From the NCBI GenBank assembly GCA_013176395.1, contig JABMLP010000023.1:744001-808000 (forward strand): 64,000 nucleotides of DNA, written 5' to 3'. Within the stretch, counting starts at the first letter, position 1. Each line of letters begins with the position of its first letter. The DNA comes from Venturia oleaginea. Taxonomy: Eukaryota; Ascomycota; Dothideomycetes; Venturiales; Venturiaceae. The notes under the pieces are model-generated. The model made no database searches and was not told where the DNA came from. It saw only the letters and a list, made by a program, of their open reading frames with translations. A program made the position numbers and the translations under genes. This document shows, piece after piece, positions 32,101 to 42,168 of the stretch.

Positions 32101-33139
32101 GGCTTTGTTTGGCCTTCCATACATCACCGCCCCTATGGAAGCCGAAGCACAATGCGCTGAGCTAGTCCACCTTGGCCTAGTCGATGGTATCGTGACCGAC
32201 GACTCCGACATCTTCCTTTTTGGAGGCACGAGGGTCTACAAGAACATGTTCAATTCGGCCAAATTCGTTGAATGCTACCTAAGCTCAGACTTGGAGTCAG
32301 AGTTTGGACTGACTCGTCAACGACTGATATCCATCGCGCAGCTGCTGGGCAGCGATTATACCGAAGGTCTTCCCGGTGTTGGTCCTGTCACTGCGCTGGA
32401 AATTCTCTCCGAGTTCGACAGTCTTACTGCCTTCAAAGATTGGTTGAATGATATGCAGCTAGGACAGAGATCGAAACAGGATGATGCATCGAGCGCTTTT
32501 AAGAAAAAGTTTCGCAAGAATGCCACTAAAGTGTTTGTGCCAACCACGTTTCCCGACTTGAGAGTCGAGGAGGCTTATCACCATCCTGAGGTCGATTCTG
32601 ACCCTTCTTCTTTTGTATGGGGTGTGCCTGATCTCAGTGCGCTGCGATCATTTCTGATGGCCACAATCGGATGGACACCCGACCGAACTGATGAGGTGCT
32701 CGTTCCTGTCATCAAGGACATGAATAGGAGACAGAATGAAGGTACTCAAGCCAACATCACTGCCTTCTTTGACGGAGGAGTAGGTGCTGGGGCGTTTGCT
32801 CCTAGGCAGAGGATGGAGGGAGGATCCAAGAGATTGGAGACGGCGCTGCACAGAATAGGTCAGAGGGCAAGAGGAGACATTGCTGTTGCCAACGAGGATG
32901 GTCAAGCTGTGGTAGTTGAAGCGCTTGTTGCTAATGCGACGAAGGCGAAGTCAAAAGGCAGGAAAAGAATTATCAGGGCAACAGCGAGCCGTACAAGGTC
33001 ATCGGGTCCGGATCGCGATTCAGATGGAGATGATGATCATTATGATACGACGCCCAAGAAGAAGGTTCGTGGAGTTACGAAGAAGACGAAAGTGGAAGGG
33101 CAAACATCATCTAACGAGGATGGAACCCGTTCAATCTAG
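29192..33139 (+). CDS. RAD2: XPG/Rad2 DNA repair endonuclease
   Basis: A 1315-residue intronless homologue of human XPG (ERCC5), yeast Rad2 and fission-yeast Rad13, the structure-specific nuclease that makes the 3' incision in nucleotide excision repair. The N nuclease region occupies residues 1-100 (MGVTGLWTVVHPCARPV, LAVDASIWIYQFLKAV, KPVFVFDGGAPTLKR). A long acidic spacer follows. The I region starts near 975 (LPYITAPMEAEAQCAEL, IVTDDSDIFLFGG), with the helix-two-turn-helix segment GSDYTEGLPGVGPVTALEIL near 1050. The metal-binding acids in these motifs are present. The spacer has two ubiquitin-interacting-motif-like helices (DEELQRAIAMSLQQD near 447, DEMDLQAALAES near 518). A PCNA-box-like QANITAFF lies near 1185. 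The C-terminus is Lys/Arg-rich, as for a nuclear localisation signal. Confidence 0.97.
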   Translation: MGVTGLWTVVHPCARPVKIETLNKKRLAVDASIWIYQFLKAVRDKEGNALRNSHVIGFFRRICKLLFFGIKPVFVFDGGAPTLKRQTINNRKRRREGRRDDAVKTAGKLLALQMQRLAEEEEQKRKDEAASGRSRHVDVEEEAIPENLVYAEEAHMTTQERQHNRKFKKKDAYHLPELDRSMAEMGQPDDPRIMSVEELQMYAEQFNSGEDINVYDFSKIDFDSPFFTSLPASDRYNILNAARLRSRLRMGHSKEQLDAMFPDRMAFSRFQIERVAERNNLTQRLMHINSLDGDLDYGGVSRVAGEKGREYVLIKNDGVEGGWALGVVTNKDEGKIHKPIDLDKPVEVEAEDSSDDEFEDVPIVGINRLPKPPSADPAAADRLARDQERRRALYQSRKTSGTRSRKKAVNKDPESLFVAEESEVEEREDVGDFAAQESSNISHAGGGEDEELQRAIAMSLQQDNASESEEEDDFQEVFQQTRAEEARPFTKGSGMSIAHMANSRSNKIIPTPFLAEDSDDEMDLQAALAESRRTRHKPKSPVPSTGAGPSTRPVPNRPSIVADASGFDGPLPFERLNLGSSLLGKKKMEKLADDAAGGFEREPQEHKKKPAAPMPAWFSTSLDESLSAQKEQEEAEREREKRERLEREALNDGFIFDEPLQLRRQKAREIIDLEAPEHQTQGSIIEIETSDEEKDSDTEMQDATMKEPSKPTPIARTRTTSLSKEMTPRPATPERPKPLMGNVAQRLRANPPSPEESPVATSNNVIRDSEQIDSHERTVESDDETLEWSESDREEIVDVKHSQVATTDPVSDSIHPGSSEEMGDASDEDEFEDVIVPAPQPFVPPPAPTSLPDPSAAGTTIPEAMNETSGRQADFAPLDTGVIQAEIQQEEEEAYQDQYSDPEDEELFRQLAQEQEEHARFVSTLNNRSMHQNIADYEKELKQLRNQQAKDRRDADEVTQTMVSECQQLLALFGLPYITAPMEAEAQCAELVHLGLVDGIVTDDSDIFLFGGTRVYKNMFNSAKFVECYLSSDLESEFGLTRQRLISIAQLLGSDYTEGLPGVGPVTALEILSEFDSLTAFKDWLNDMQLGQRSKQDDASSAFKKKFRKNATKVFVPTTFPDLRVEEAYHHPEVDSDPSSFVWGVPDLSALRSFLMATIGWTPDRTDEVLVPVIKDMNRRQNEGTQANITAFFDGGVGAGAFAPRQRMEGGSKRLETALHRIGQRARGDIAVANEDGQAVVVEALVANATKAKSKGRKRIIRATASRTRSSGPDRDSDGDDDHYDTTPKKKVRGVTKKTKVEGQTSSNEDGTRSI

Positions 33140-34518
33140 ATGCAGATGTGATTCAGCTGCACGACTATACGAACTATGTTGGGATTCACTGGCTCCAACC
33201 ATTGTTGAGCGTCTCCTATTTTAGAACTTAATCAACTCGAGCTTGCCGAATCGACCGCTGATATTGGAATCTACTAAAGCCACAGGCAGAGGACCGTGTC
33301 AAGACTTGTCTTCGATCGATGTCAACACCTGAGATAGAACCACGGGAGAAGCAATTTCCGGGAGTCTTCTCCGTTCGATCGTTGCTGGGATAACTCATCG
33401 CATTGCAGGTCCCCAGAATCAAAAAGTTGCTGTTGACGTACTATGGTTTAGGACCGACCATTAATGCAGTGGATACCCCCCACACTCCTCATCTCCGATA
33501 CATTTCCGCCTTGTAGGGATTCTCCAGACGGTTGGATCTCGGTGAAACTCAAGGCGAGAGTCACATGGTGTTTTGGTCATCTCATTCGTGGCAACAACAA
33601 CAACATCGACATTTATCAATTTACTGTCAGGGCTGATCACGGGCCTAGTCTTATTCCAGTATTCCTGTTGTCTTTTACACGTGGGCTCATCTACGACAGC
33701 ATGAAACAGTTCCTCAAGCTCGGTTAAAAATAATAGAGCGAACTCGAAAGAAAGCCACGGAAAGCGCTACACAGCGGCCCCAGCCGCCGTTTAATATCGC
33801 TGCAACATTCACTTGACTAGACGGATCAGTTCCCCATCGATCTGCGACGTCCATTACTAGTAAAGTATTTCCCCGCGTTCAACTCCTTGCTTGCCCCTTC
33901 TCAATTCGGTCGCACGGAACAACGTTTACACAAGCTTCGGCCAAGATATATTAGACCAAGATTGATTGACCACTTGGATCAACTGATGACCATTCTGATT
34001 AACCATCATATGCTTAGGGCGCGTTCCAACCTCGAAACATATTTTGCTTCTGAAACAAGATAAACCTGGTCTGTGTGTCTGCTTTTCGATGACAGTTGCC
34101 CGATTTCTGGGATTGAGCTTATATTCTTATTGGCGACTCCACATTTTCAATCAAGCACCGAAGCTCGATGTCCTGGGTCCAGGCTCGCGAACAGTGAACG
34201 AGCACTCTGAGTTACCGGATGTACGATGGTGAATTGACGATATCCGCAATATGTCGATCAGGATGTGAAAGTCCAGTGTGGACTTCGTGGTCATAGGTGG
34301 AACAACGATGTTCTTGCGCATCATGTCTGGAGTTAATCTATGTAGCGTGCTTTGCGTTGGTAATTACGACTACTCTAGGTTGACAGAGGACTACGACTAC
34401 TCAAGGTTGACAGAGAAATCTCTATAAGATTCCTCTGAGTTGCCGTCTGTAGTCCACCAACAGCTCCTCCCTACAACAATCCCTCATTTTCCAAACTCAT
34501 CATCATCACTCCTTCAAG
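33140..34518. other. Intergenic between XPG and the repeat protein
   Basis: No gene is supported. A near-duplicate GACTACTC[T/A][A/G]GGTTGACAGAG occurs twice in tandem at about 34367-34411, in the presumed promoter of the downstream gene. Confidence 0.4.
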
Positions 34519-35417
34519 ATGAGATACTCTTCTTCTATCGCCCTGGTGGCGTTTACGTTAGTACTTCCCAAGCCCCATATGATCAACACTCTCTGACCAT
34601 CACAGCTTCTCCGCCTCAGCACTCCCAGTGGACAACTTCAACACCCTCGACCTCCCAAAGGTTCCGGGCATTCCCAACATCCCAAAGTTTGAGCTGCCCA
34701 AGGTGCCCAAGGTGCCCAATGTGCCCAACTTGCCCAACTTGCCCAACTTGCCCAACTTGCCCAACTTGCCCAACTTGCCCAAGGTGCCCAACGTGCCAAA
34801 CTTGCCCAACATCCCAAACGTCGATCTCGGCAAGCTTCCATCGGTATGTCCTTCCTCATCCACCAAATAGGTATAATTTTGTACGTTATGTTAACACATC
34901 AAAGATCGAATTCAAGCCTGGTCAGCTCCCCAAGATTCCTGGACTCAACACCCGGTCTGAGTCCGTTGAGTCCGTTGAAGAGATCGAGTCTGGAGAGGTC
35001 AACCAGTTTGATGCAAAGGATCCCAAGGAGCCTAAGACGCCAAAGAGCAAGGATTCTACCCTCACCGATTCGAAGACTAAGAAGTCTTCCAAGGAAGGCA
35101 AGCCAAAGAAGAAGAGTGGAAGCAAGCCGAACTTGAGTGGGCTCAAGTTCCCCGAGGGATTCAAGCTTCCTGAAGGGCTCTCCGGTCTCTCCAGTCTCTC
35201 CAGTCTTGGGCTCAGCACCCGCTCTGAGGCCGTTGACTCTGTCGACGAGTCTGTCGAGACTGGCGAGGTCAACTCCTTCGTTAAGAACCCACAGTTGCCC
35301 AAGATCCCTGGCTACAAGGAGCCCAAGATCCCTGGCTTCAAAGAGGCTAAGATCCCTGGCTACACGAAGCCTAAGATTCCTGGCTACACGAAGCCTAAGA
35401 TTCCAGGTGTCAACTGA
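34519..35417 (+). CDS. Secreted low-complexity LPN/KIPG repeat protein
   Basis: Three exons, 34519-34556, 34606-34843 and 34905-35417, give 262 residues. The first splice completes a signal peptide (MRYSSSIALVAFTFSASA). The mature protein begins with a stretch of [L/V]PN and [V]PK triplets encoded by a 9-bp tandem repeat (34700-34810, mostly TTGCCCAAC). Two copies of a module follow, reading L.TRSE[S/A]V.SV..[I/V]E[S/T]GEVN. A Lys/Ser-rich block separates them. The protein ends in five K[I]PG[Y/F/V] repeats. Composition resembles cell-wall or extracellular repeat proteins of fungi; no catalytic domain is visible. Because of the 9-bp repeat, other frames are also open across it; the signal peptide and splice sites decide the frame. 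Confidence 0.72.
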
Positions 35418-37590
35418 GGTCTTGAAGTGGTTGAGGCCCTTTTGAATGGTGGGAGGTAGACACAGGATTTAGTTATATTTTATGTACTTTGGATTTGACG
35501 CGGTAATAACATTTTTTTCTATTCCCTGCTTCTTACTCTGTGTGAGGATTTGCTGTGAAGTGATTGTATTGTCAACCTTTTTCTTTTCTTTTCCTGTTTC
35601 ATGCGTGTTCCTTTGGAGAACAGGGAGTTATCCTGTCTGAAGATATGTAAACTAGATCTTACCTTCATGAAAGTTGCGATGCCATGAGGAAACCGGTATT
35701 AGGCGATCGTTGTAAAGGAATAGAGGATAGTAAGTCTTGATAAAAGATTCATCACTTCTGCTTGGCGCCATTGTTACATAAGAGTTTTCTTAGTAACCCG
35801 TCTTGCTTTTTGGGGTTTGAGACCATATTTTCCTGCAAGTATCTTGCCTCTAGCTCACAGTTCCCAATATATTTTAAGCTACTTGAAAAATAGACACTAA
35901 ACAGGCCTCCTCACATCTGCAACTCGGTTGGTGAGTAAAATCGTCTTTGTTGTTGCGTTTTGTGGTGCTTGGTGGTAGTAACGGCTATACTACCCCACGG
36001 CCCACCGGCCGAATAGCCGGACTCTAAATTACCGTAATCGTTTCACTTGGATATCCGGGTTGGGGGCGGAGTGTTTGGTCGATGGTTGTCTATTACGCGA
36101 GAGATGTGGTCCTAGCATTTTTGGTGGTTTGGTAGCGTAGAGCCTGGACACGCTTTGTCCAATGGTTTTGGTTGAGGACCTGAGGTGCCGAAATATCCCT
36201 GCCTGCCGAAAACCGAATTGGGGATAGTGTTTTTGATGGGGGAAAGCTGGGTTTTGGTACATTCGGATGGACTGTTTTTTTGAATGTTATGAAGCTGATT
36301 GATCTATAGCTATGAGTAGTACCGCATTAATCAACGAAATCCGAAAGCTCAAAGCTATGGCGCTGGTCTTTTGGACGAATGTGAGAGCAACGGATTGAAG
36401 AATCTCGAAGACTCATCAGCTATCTTCTCCGCCATGGAGAGGAACTGGCAACTCTGCACGGTCACGACTGGAGAGCCTCCATCTCCATATGCGGTATCTA
36501 CTGCTTTCGACCTAGCGCCATGCTTTTGAGCTTCTGGATTTCGACAATTAATACGGTTATAGTAGTACTCCGGCTCCTGATACTTCTACGAAAGAAAATT
36601 TCTAGAAATTCGACTGAATGAGGACAGAGCTTGTCGTTGAGGTAGATTGAGGCTGTGCTTCGTAATCTCCATCAATATGATGAATGGTACAGCGAGGTAT
36701 ATTTGGCTCGTCCTCGTCCCGATCGGCGTGAAGAGGTTTGAGGAGTCGGGTCTGTTTACGGTATAATTTAAATAGTTGTGCGTGCTGAAAATGTTCTGCT
36801 ATGAAGCTGTCGATGTGGGTCAGTTGAGATACCCTGTTGTATGATATTAATGGTTACGGTGGTTGCGGTAGAGGTTGAGAGGGAAGAGGAGTTTGCGAAA
36901 TTGGAGTGAGGAAATAGTGGGACTGGAGAGAAGTATTGCGTGGACTACCGTATGAATTAGGAAATAAATTTAGCGTCGGTTGCATATTGTTCCTATCTTA
37001 GAGAGATGATCTATTTTCCAATTTTTACGGTATTAGTGCACCCCAGTCTAGTATCAATAACGAATGAAAACAGCCCTCTAGTAGGGTTAGTTTGCCAATC
37101 GGTAGCTTCAGATCTTATCGGTCAGCTTACCAGCCAATCGATACCACATAGAAAGTTGAAACTAACATAGCGCGCGCTGGTAACAGGCACTAGGTCTTAA
37201 AACAGTGAAAAGTGGATATTTTATCACGTTACCTGGATTTCATTTCAATAGAGGACTCTTAGAATAAGCTTAAATTTTTAAAGAAGCTCGATAAGAGAAG
37301 ATCCTAAGTCTCGGGGAAAGTTTTCGGGAAAAGTACCCAATTTCTCCAATCAATGTGGCATCCAGGTCATCTTCTCCTTTGCTATTTTTCCAACCATCAA
37401 GCACATCACCAAAACACTTGACAACTTCCCACTCCATCCTCAACGTCATCAGCCATGGACAAAACCACACGCCTTTATCAGGACTCTCACTTGGGTCTTC
37501 GGAAATGAGTCCATCTCTACCGCATGCCTTGTTTGCTTCGTTACCGGCGTTAACGCCACGGCCGCCCTATCAGCTGTCTCGTCGGCACCT
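35418..37590. other. AT-rich intergenic region
   Basis: T-rich 3' flank to about 35600, then 1.9 kb of AT-rich sequence with no ORF over 80 codons. No LTR pair or terminal repeats could be made out. It looks like eroded DNA. Confidence 0.4.
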
Positions 37591-37948
37591 TCACTCTGTT
37601 GTCCAATTCCGCGCGTTCGGCGGCGAATTCACGTGCCTACAATCTGTGCCGCAGGTCTTCATCCTTCAGGCCTCCCTTTTCATTGGCGTATTCATCGGGC
37701 CTGGAATTTGTCTCGTATAAGAGAACTCCACTAGCCCTCACTTTATGGCCACCAAGTCCAATCCCGAAGCAGGGCTGTGTATATCCATACCAACAACTCT
37801 TCTCGGCCTCATGTGGTGCTTCTTCCTTTATGCATGGTCATCCTACTCAGGTCTTCCGTGGATCGTACCTGCTCTCGGTTTTGCTCTCATTAGACGAGGA
37901 ATCACTGTAGTCTTCAAGCAGTCTCTGGCTTTCCCGCGCCTCCCATGA
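37590..37948 (+). pseudogene. Fragment of an MFS transporter
   Basis: One frame holds two hydrophobic segments, ASLFIGVFIGPGICLV (before an in-frame TAA at 37718-37720) and, after it, PEAGLCISIPTTLLGLMWCF...WSSYSGLPWIVPALGF. This order (hydrophobic helix, short loop with PEA, helix with aromatic residues, then W-IVP and a Gly-rich helix) resembles the middle of fungal drug:H+ antiporter type MFS proteins, where PEXRL and HWIVP recur. The upstream and downstream parts of the transporter are missing, and the frame ends at 37946-37948. It is a remnant at best. Confidence 0.35.
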
Positions 37949-37960
37949 GTCCAGTCAATT

Positions 37961-38293
37961 TCAGCTGTCGCATTGGGTGAGAATGTGCTTGCAGCACTGC
38001 TTCCACTTGCCACATGAGACGTGTACGATCGACTTGGTTTCCATTGGGCGAGCATATTGGCATTTGCTACACTTGGGTCTGAATTGTGTTCCTGTGGTGC
38101 TTGTACTATCAGGAGTAAACTTCAGAGGCTGAAGTACCTCCGCACCTTTGCTGGGCCGTCTTGAACAAAAGAGTTGGTGGCTGTATTCATTCTCTCCAAG
38201 GGAGATCTTCTCCATATGAACATCGATACGCTTAGCCAAAAGTTCTTGGCAGAGCCAAAGATCGATTGAAGTGGAAAAATCTGCTCCCGTCAA
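37961..38293 (-). CDS. Hypothetical 110-codon ORF
   Basis: Unrecognised minus-strand ORF of 110 residues. The C-terminal part is cysteine- and histidine-containing (KCSKCQYARP, SCGKWKQCCKHIL), with a possible CxxC pair. It overlaps no supported gene and starts head-to-head with the plus-strand gene at 38521. It may be a small gene or a fragment. Confidence 0.25.
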   Translation of the reverse strand: MTGADFSTSIDLWLCQELLAKRIDVHMEKISLGENEYSHQLFCSRRPSKGAEVLQPLKFTPDSTSTTGTQFRPKCSKCQYARPMETKSIVHVSCGKWKQCCKHILTQCDS

Positions 38294-38520
38294 CCTGACT
38301 GAAGGTCAGGTGGTTCTTTTTGACACACGAAGCGAGTGTTTTCAAATCAAATCGAGCCAAAGGGTATGATAAAGATCGTTCGAAATTCCACCTTCGCTAG
38401 AGATACCGAACAGTTCGCCAACATAAAAGTTCTTTGTGGACGAGGAAAGGACAAGTCAGTTTGGAAATCTGCTGACCTATATATCGCCTCCAACTCGACT
38501 TGGTTCGGCGTTGAGGAGTC

Positions 38521-39776
38521 ATGCACAAGGCCGCAATTATGCAGGTGCCTAAGAATCTTCAACCTTATATACCAGGGCTAGTTCATGCTCTTGTTCTACG
38601 TAATGATCTTCGATCGATCCTTCGTCTTGGCCAAATTCTACATGTACAACCTTTCAGTAGCATCTCCGTGGGGAGGCTCTACGAGATCACGCAATTTTAC
38701 CGAAAACTCTCCAAAATGAGCAAAAGCAACTCACGAATGGCAATCTCACCTGAGAAGTCTTGGTGCCTCAAGGTCTTCTCTGAAGTTGAAGAGATCGCCG
38801 AAGACCTGCGGAGATTCCCAGGTGCTAGCGCAAATCCTGATGAAAACAAGGTTCCTACCCTTTCAGCAAAAGAACTCCAGACTGGTATGTCTACCTTACC
38901 GTCCGAGATCAAAACAGTGGTATACTCTTATTTTCTCGAAGATAATGCCCTGCGGTATGAATCCATCATGTCATTATGTTACTATCTCTCCATGAACGAT
39001 CTCTTCTACACCGAGGTCTGTCTCAACAAAGGACATTATCACTACCACTGGTCACTCTCGAGATCGGCACTACGCGAGGAGACAGCTCCCGTGTTTGACC
39101 CTGTTATCTCTCTGATCGGTCCTGACTTGTTCGAGGAATTCTTAGAGCTCTATTTGCGAATCAACGAAGTCACGCTTCGCGTTGTCCAGCATGAACGCCA
39201 ACCTACTTGCCTTTCTACAGATTGCGGCATTGCTCCTGTCGAAGAGGTGACGGCGAAGATGCGCAATTGCAGGATGCACATCGAGTTCGGACCTCAAGCT
39301 TTACAAGGCGATCTTCAACAGCGATTGGAAAGCTTCAAGAAAGTGGAACAGGCCTTGAAGCATGCACCGGAATTGAGAACAGTCAAGGTCCTGATAACTT
39401 GTAAGGCGTGTTCTATTCTACACTTTCAACACAACTTGCCCACCCCAGTGTAATAGCAGAAACAGATCGGCAGGTCGAACCTACACTGCTTGATATGGAC
39501 GCCTATCCGAATATAATCGCCGATATTAATCAATTATTTAGATCAGAATCTCAAGATCCTGCTGAACATATCGAATCGAAGGACATCGGATCCGTTTCGG
39601 TACAGACAGAATCAAGTAGTCAGACGACGCTGTCCCTATTCGGACTTGTTTTGAAACACCAGATCACAAAAACAGCGATTGCGAACGAAGCCATTGAGGA
39701 CAGCCTCGCGAGTTACATAAGCAATGGGACCCAAGTGCCAATGTCTAGCAACAATATCGTTCACGCACGACAGTGA
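38521..39776 (+). CDS. Hypothetical protein with an F-box/2EXR-like segment
   Basis: Exons 38521-39400 and 39457-39776 give 399 residues (GTAAGG donor; the acceptor at TAATAG keeps frame, the nearer CCCCAG would give an immediate stop). The segment STLPSEIKTVVYSYFLEDNAL near residues 128-148 resembles the LP.E[IL]...[IV]Y.[FY].[LF] start of fungal F-box or 2EXR proteins. Family assignment is weak. The last 100 residues are polar. A plus-strand frame just upstream (38336-38520) reads like the first strand-helix of a BTB/POZ domain (FANIKVLCGRGKDKSVWKSA), so the true gene may begin there with another intron, or the two may be remnants fused by chance. Confidence 0.5.
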
Positions 39777-40254
39777 ATAGATGGATAACTGAGAGTATGG
39801 AGGAGTGGCGGACATGGACGGCGATCTTTCTTAAAGTCACGGTACCACACTGAAAGGCCGGCCCTCCAGTAACGAAAGCACTCGAATAACAACAGTGTTC
39901 GAAAAATGACAGAGCTAGACACAAAATACTCGAGCCATTACTATTAAGAACACAATACTATGTTTATCCGACAACGGAAGCAATCGCTTGTGCGATCTGC
40001 TAAAAATATGGAGGGGTCATTTTCAATTGATAAGCTCATCTTTAGGAAGGAAAATCACGTCAAATTGTCAGACTTCAGCTAACTTTAATACTCGATAATA
40101 CGCGGTCACGATTACGTTGTTCCAGATCGCAAAGAAATTCATTAATTCAGTCTGTAATCATATCACTTAAGTAAACAGCAAAGATACCCATTCTAATACT
40201 CCAAACAGCAAACTGGAAGACAAACCTGATGCTCAGATACCTGACCCAATTCTC
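39777..40254. other. Convergent intergenic spacer
   Basis: AT-rich spacer between a plus-strand gene and a minus-strand gene that converge. No gene seen. Confidence 0.4.
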
Positions 40255-42168
40255 TCAAAATCTCAATGTACTTTCCAATTCCACAGCCCGCTGACGAACA
40301 GAAGTGATACCGTCCGCATTTCCCAACATGGGTGAGTTCCTCCGAGGTATCGACACTGGTTTCGGTCCAGGAATAGGCTTCTTCGACCCCTTGCCCGACA
40401 CAGAGCCTCTCGTCGAGTCTGTGGAAGAGACCGATACGGTAAGAGAGTCGGCTAGGGAGAGCTGAGAGATTTCAATTCCGCAACATAAGCCATCAGTAGG
40501 TCGTTGCTGTCTTGGTATCATCGCCACGAGCTCTGCAACAGAGAATACCTTTGTACCTTCCTTCGCGGCGACTGGTGATGGAGATGGCAGAGGCGAAGAA
40601 ACAGCCGAGCTTCTGGAAGATGTGGGAGTACTGTAAATAGAAGCAGCTGAAATTGCTACAGTCGAAGCATCAGAAGTTCTTCTTGGAGGAAGAGGTGGTG
40701 GTGTCAACGCCGTGGAAGAAATGCGCACAAGAGTTGGTCTTGAAGAAGTTCTTGGCAAAGGTGAAGCGGCCGGTAGCGTATTGAGCCAGGAGTCGACAGT
40801 GGGTGCGGCCAAAGGGCGAGCGGGAAGTGGTGGTGGGAGCTCCATCATTTCCTGTGCTTGACGGGGATTATGGAGACGGCGGTGAAGTGTTGCTGGGGAT
40901 GTTGGCGGTGCGTCAGTCACGTTTGGAGGCGGGTGGATGACTATGGTTCTACGACCCCATTCTGGAGGCTCTCTACCACGGGATACTGGGGCTGAGTGCG
41001 TAGACCAGGTGCGCTCGTTTCGTCCTTGTGGCTGGTCAAAGCTGGGCAGAGCGGTAGTGTGCACTCTCCTTTCCGTGTTGGGATTCCCGTTGGAGGGCCT
41101 ATCTTGTCGGGCTGTAGTAGGCTCTGTTCTGGCTTTGGATTTGCTGCTGGCAAAAAAGCCTCCTAGGGGTCCTAACATGTCACGCACGCCCTCAAGACGT
41201 CCGCCGATACGTTTGAATCTTTGATCGTCGGTAAGTTTGCCCATACTTTCCAGAAGTTTCTGGCTTTCATGAAGGCCATTTTGAAGCTGCTCCTGACTGG
41301 ATTTGAGACTCTCGAGCTCCTCTCTCTCCTGTCCAACCTCGAGTTGAAGACTCGTCCATTGCTGAACGTCTGCTGCTTCAGTTTTCATGGCTATCTGGCG
41401 CTGCTCCTTGATGTGCTGATTTAGCTGTCCCAAACTCTCCGACAGGTTTTTCTGGGACTGCTCAATTCTCTTGTCCATGTCGTCGATCTTTCTATGAACC
41501 TCCTGAGCATTAGCATCTTGCTGATCATTGCCATCTTTGATCTTGTTGAGCGTATCGCGATTCTGCTCGGATGCTTGTTTGAGATTCGCGGTCAACGTCC
41601 GGATTTGTTGAAGATCTTGAGATGCGGCAGCAATCCCCCCCTCCTGGCGGCTATTGGAATCCTCCAAACTCCGAATTCGGTCCCTGTATATGATCAGACT
41701 ACACTTGAATCAAAACACGAATAGTCAAGACGATACATACCTGAGCTCCAGCACAACATAAGTCTCGACAATAGCCACAGCATCCATAGCACTATCCTGC
41801 ATCTTCTTCACCTTTCCCATAATCTCAGAAAAAGAATATCGCAGTGTCTGAGACGCTTTCTTGGCCTGACTTGCGTCTTGGGGATTATTCAAGTCTGATG
41901 GTGCCAGAGCTGGATACTTGGAAATATGTTTATGGAGGTTGAGATAATTTTCCCATACAGTGTTGGCATGGGGTGTAAGGCTGTCGCCAAGGTTTGCATG
42001 GTTGCGTTGGATGTATTCACAGACCATATGGAGACCTTTCAGATAAGCGAGCTGGCTCTTGTAGCTCGCCTCAGCGCCATTGACACTGTCGAATGCCTTG
42101 ATTAATTGGTATAGGACTTTGGCGGCGGCGGCGAAGTCGCCGAATGAGTATCCAAATTGAGCAACCAT
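40255..42168 (-). CDS. Coiled-coil protein with STAND-type N-terminal domain
   Basis: Exons 41741-42168 and 40255-41683 give 618 residues (GTATGT donor; TATACAG acceptor chosen because it yields ELRDRIRSLED, continuous with the coiled coil). Residues 1-140 (MVAQFGYSFGDFAAAAKVLYQLIKAF..., HMVCEYIQRNH) resemble the helical N-terminal domain common in fungal STAND/NLR-like and ankyrin proteins. Residues 140-270 are a long Gln/Glu-rich coiled coil (SQDLQQIRTLTANLKQASEQN...). The rest is Pro/Ser-rich with PPLPPRR and PPPLPARP SH3-type motifs. No NACHT or NB-ARC domain follows, so if it belongs to that group it is a domain-only relative. It lies next to a HET-domain pseudogene. Confidence 0.68.

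Noticed and set aside
34600..34866. Antisense LGKLGKLGK ORF
   Set aside because: By-product of the 9-bp repeat that encodes LPN triplets on the plus strand, where signal peptide and introns support the gene.
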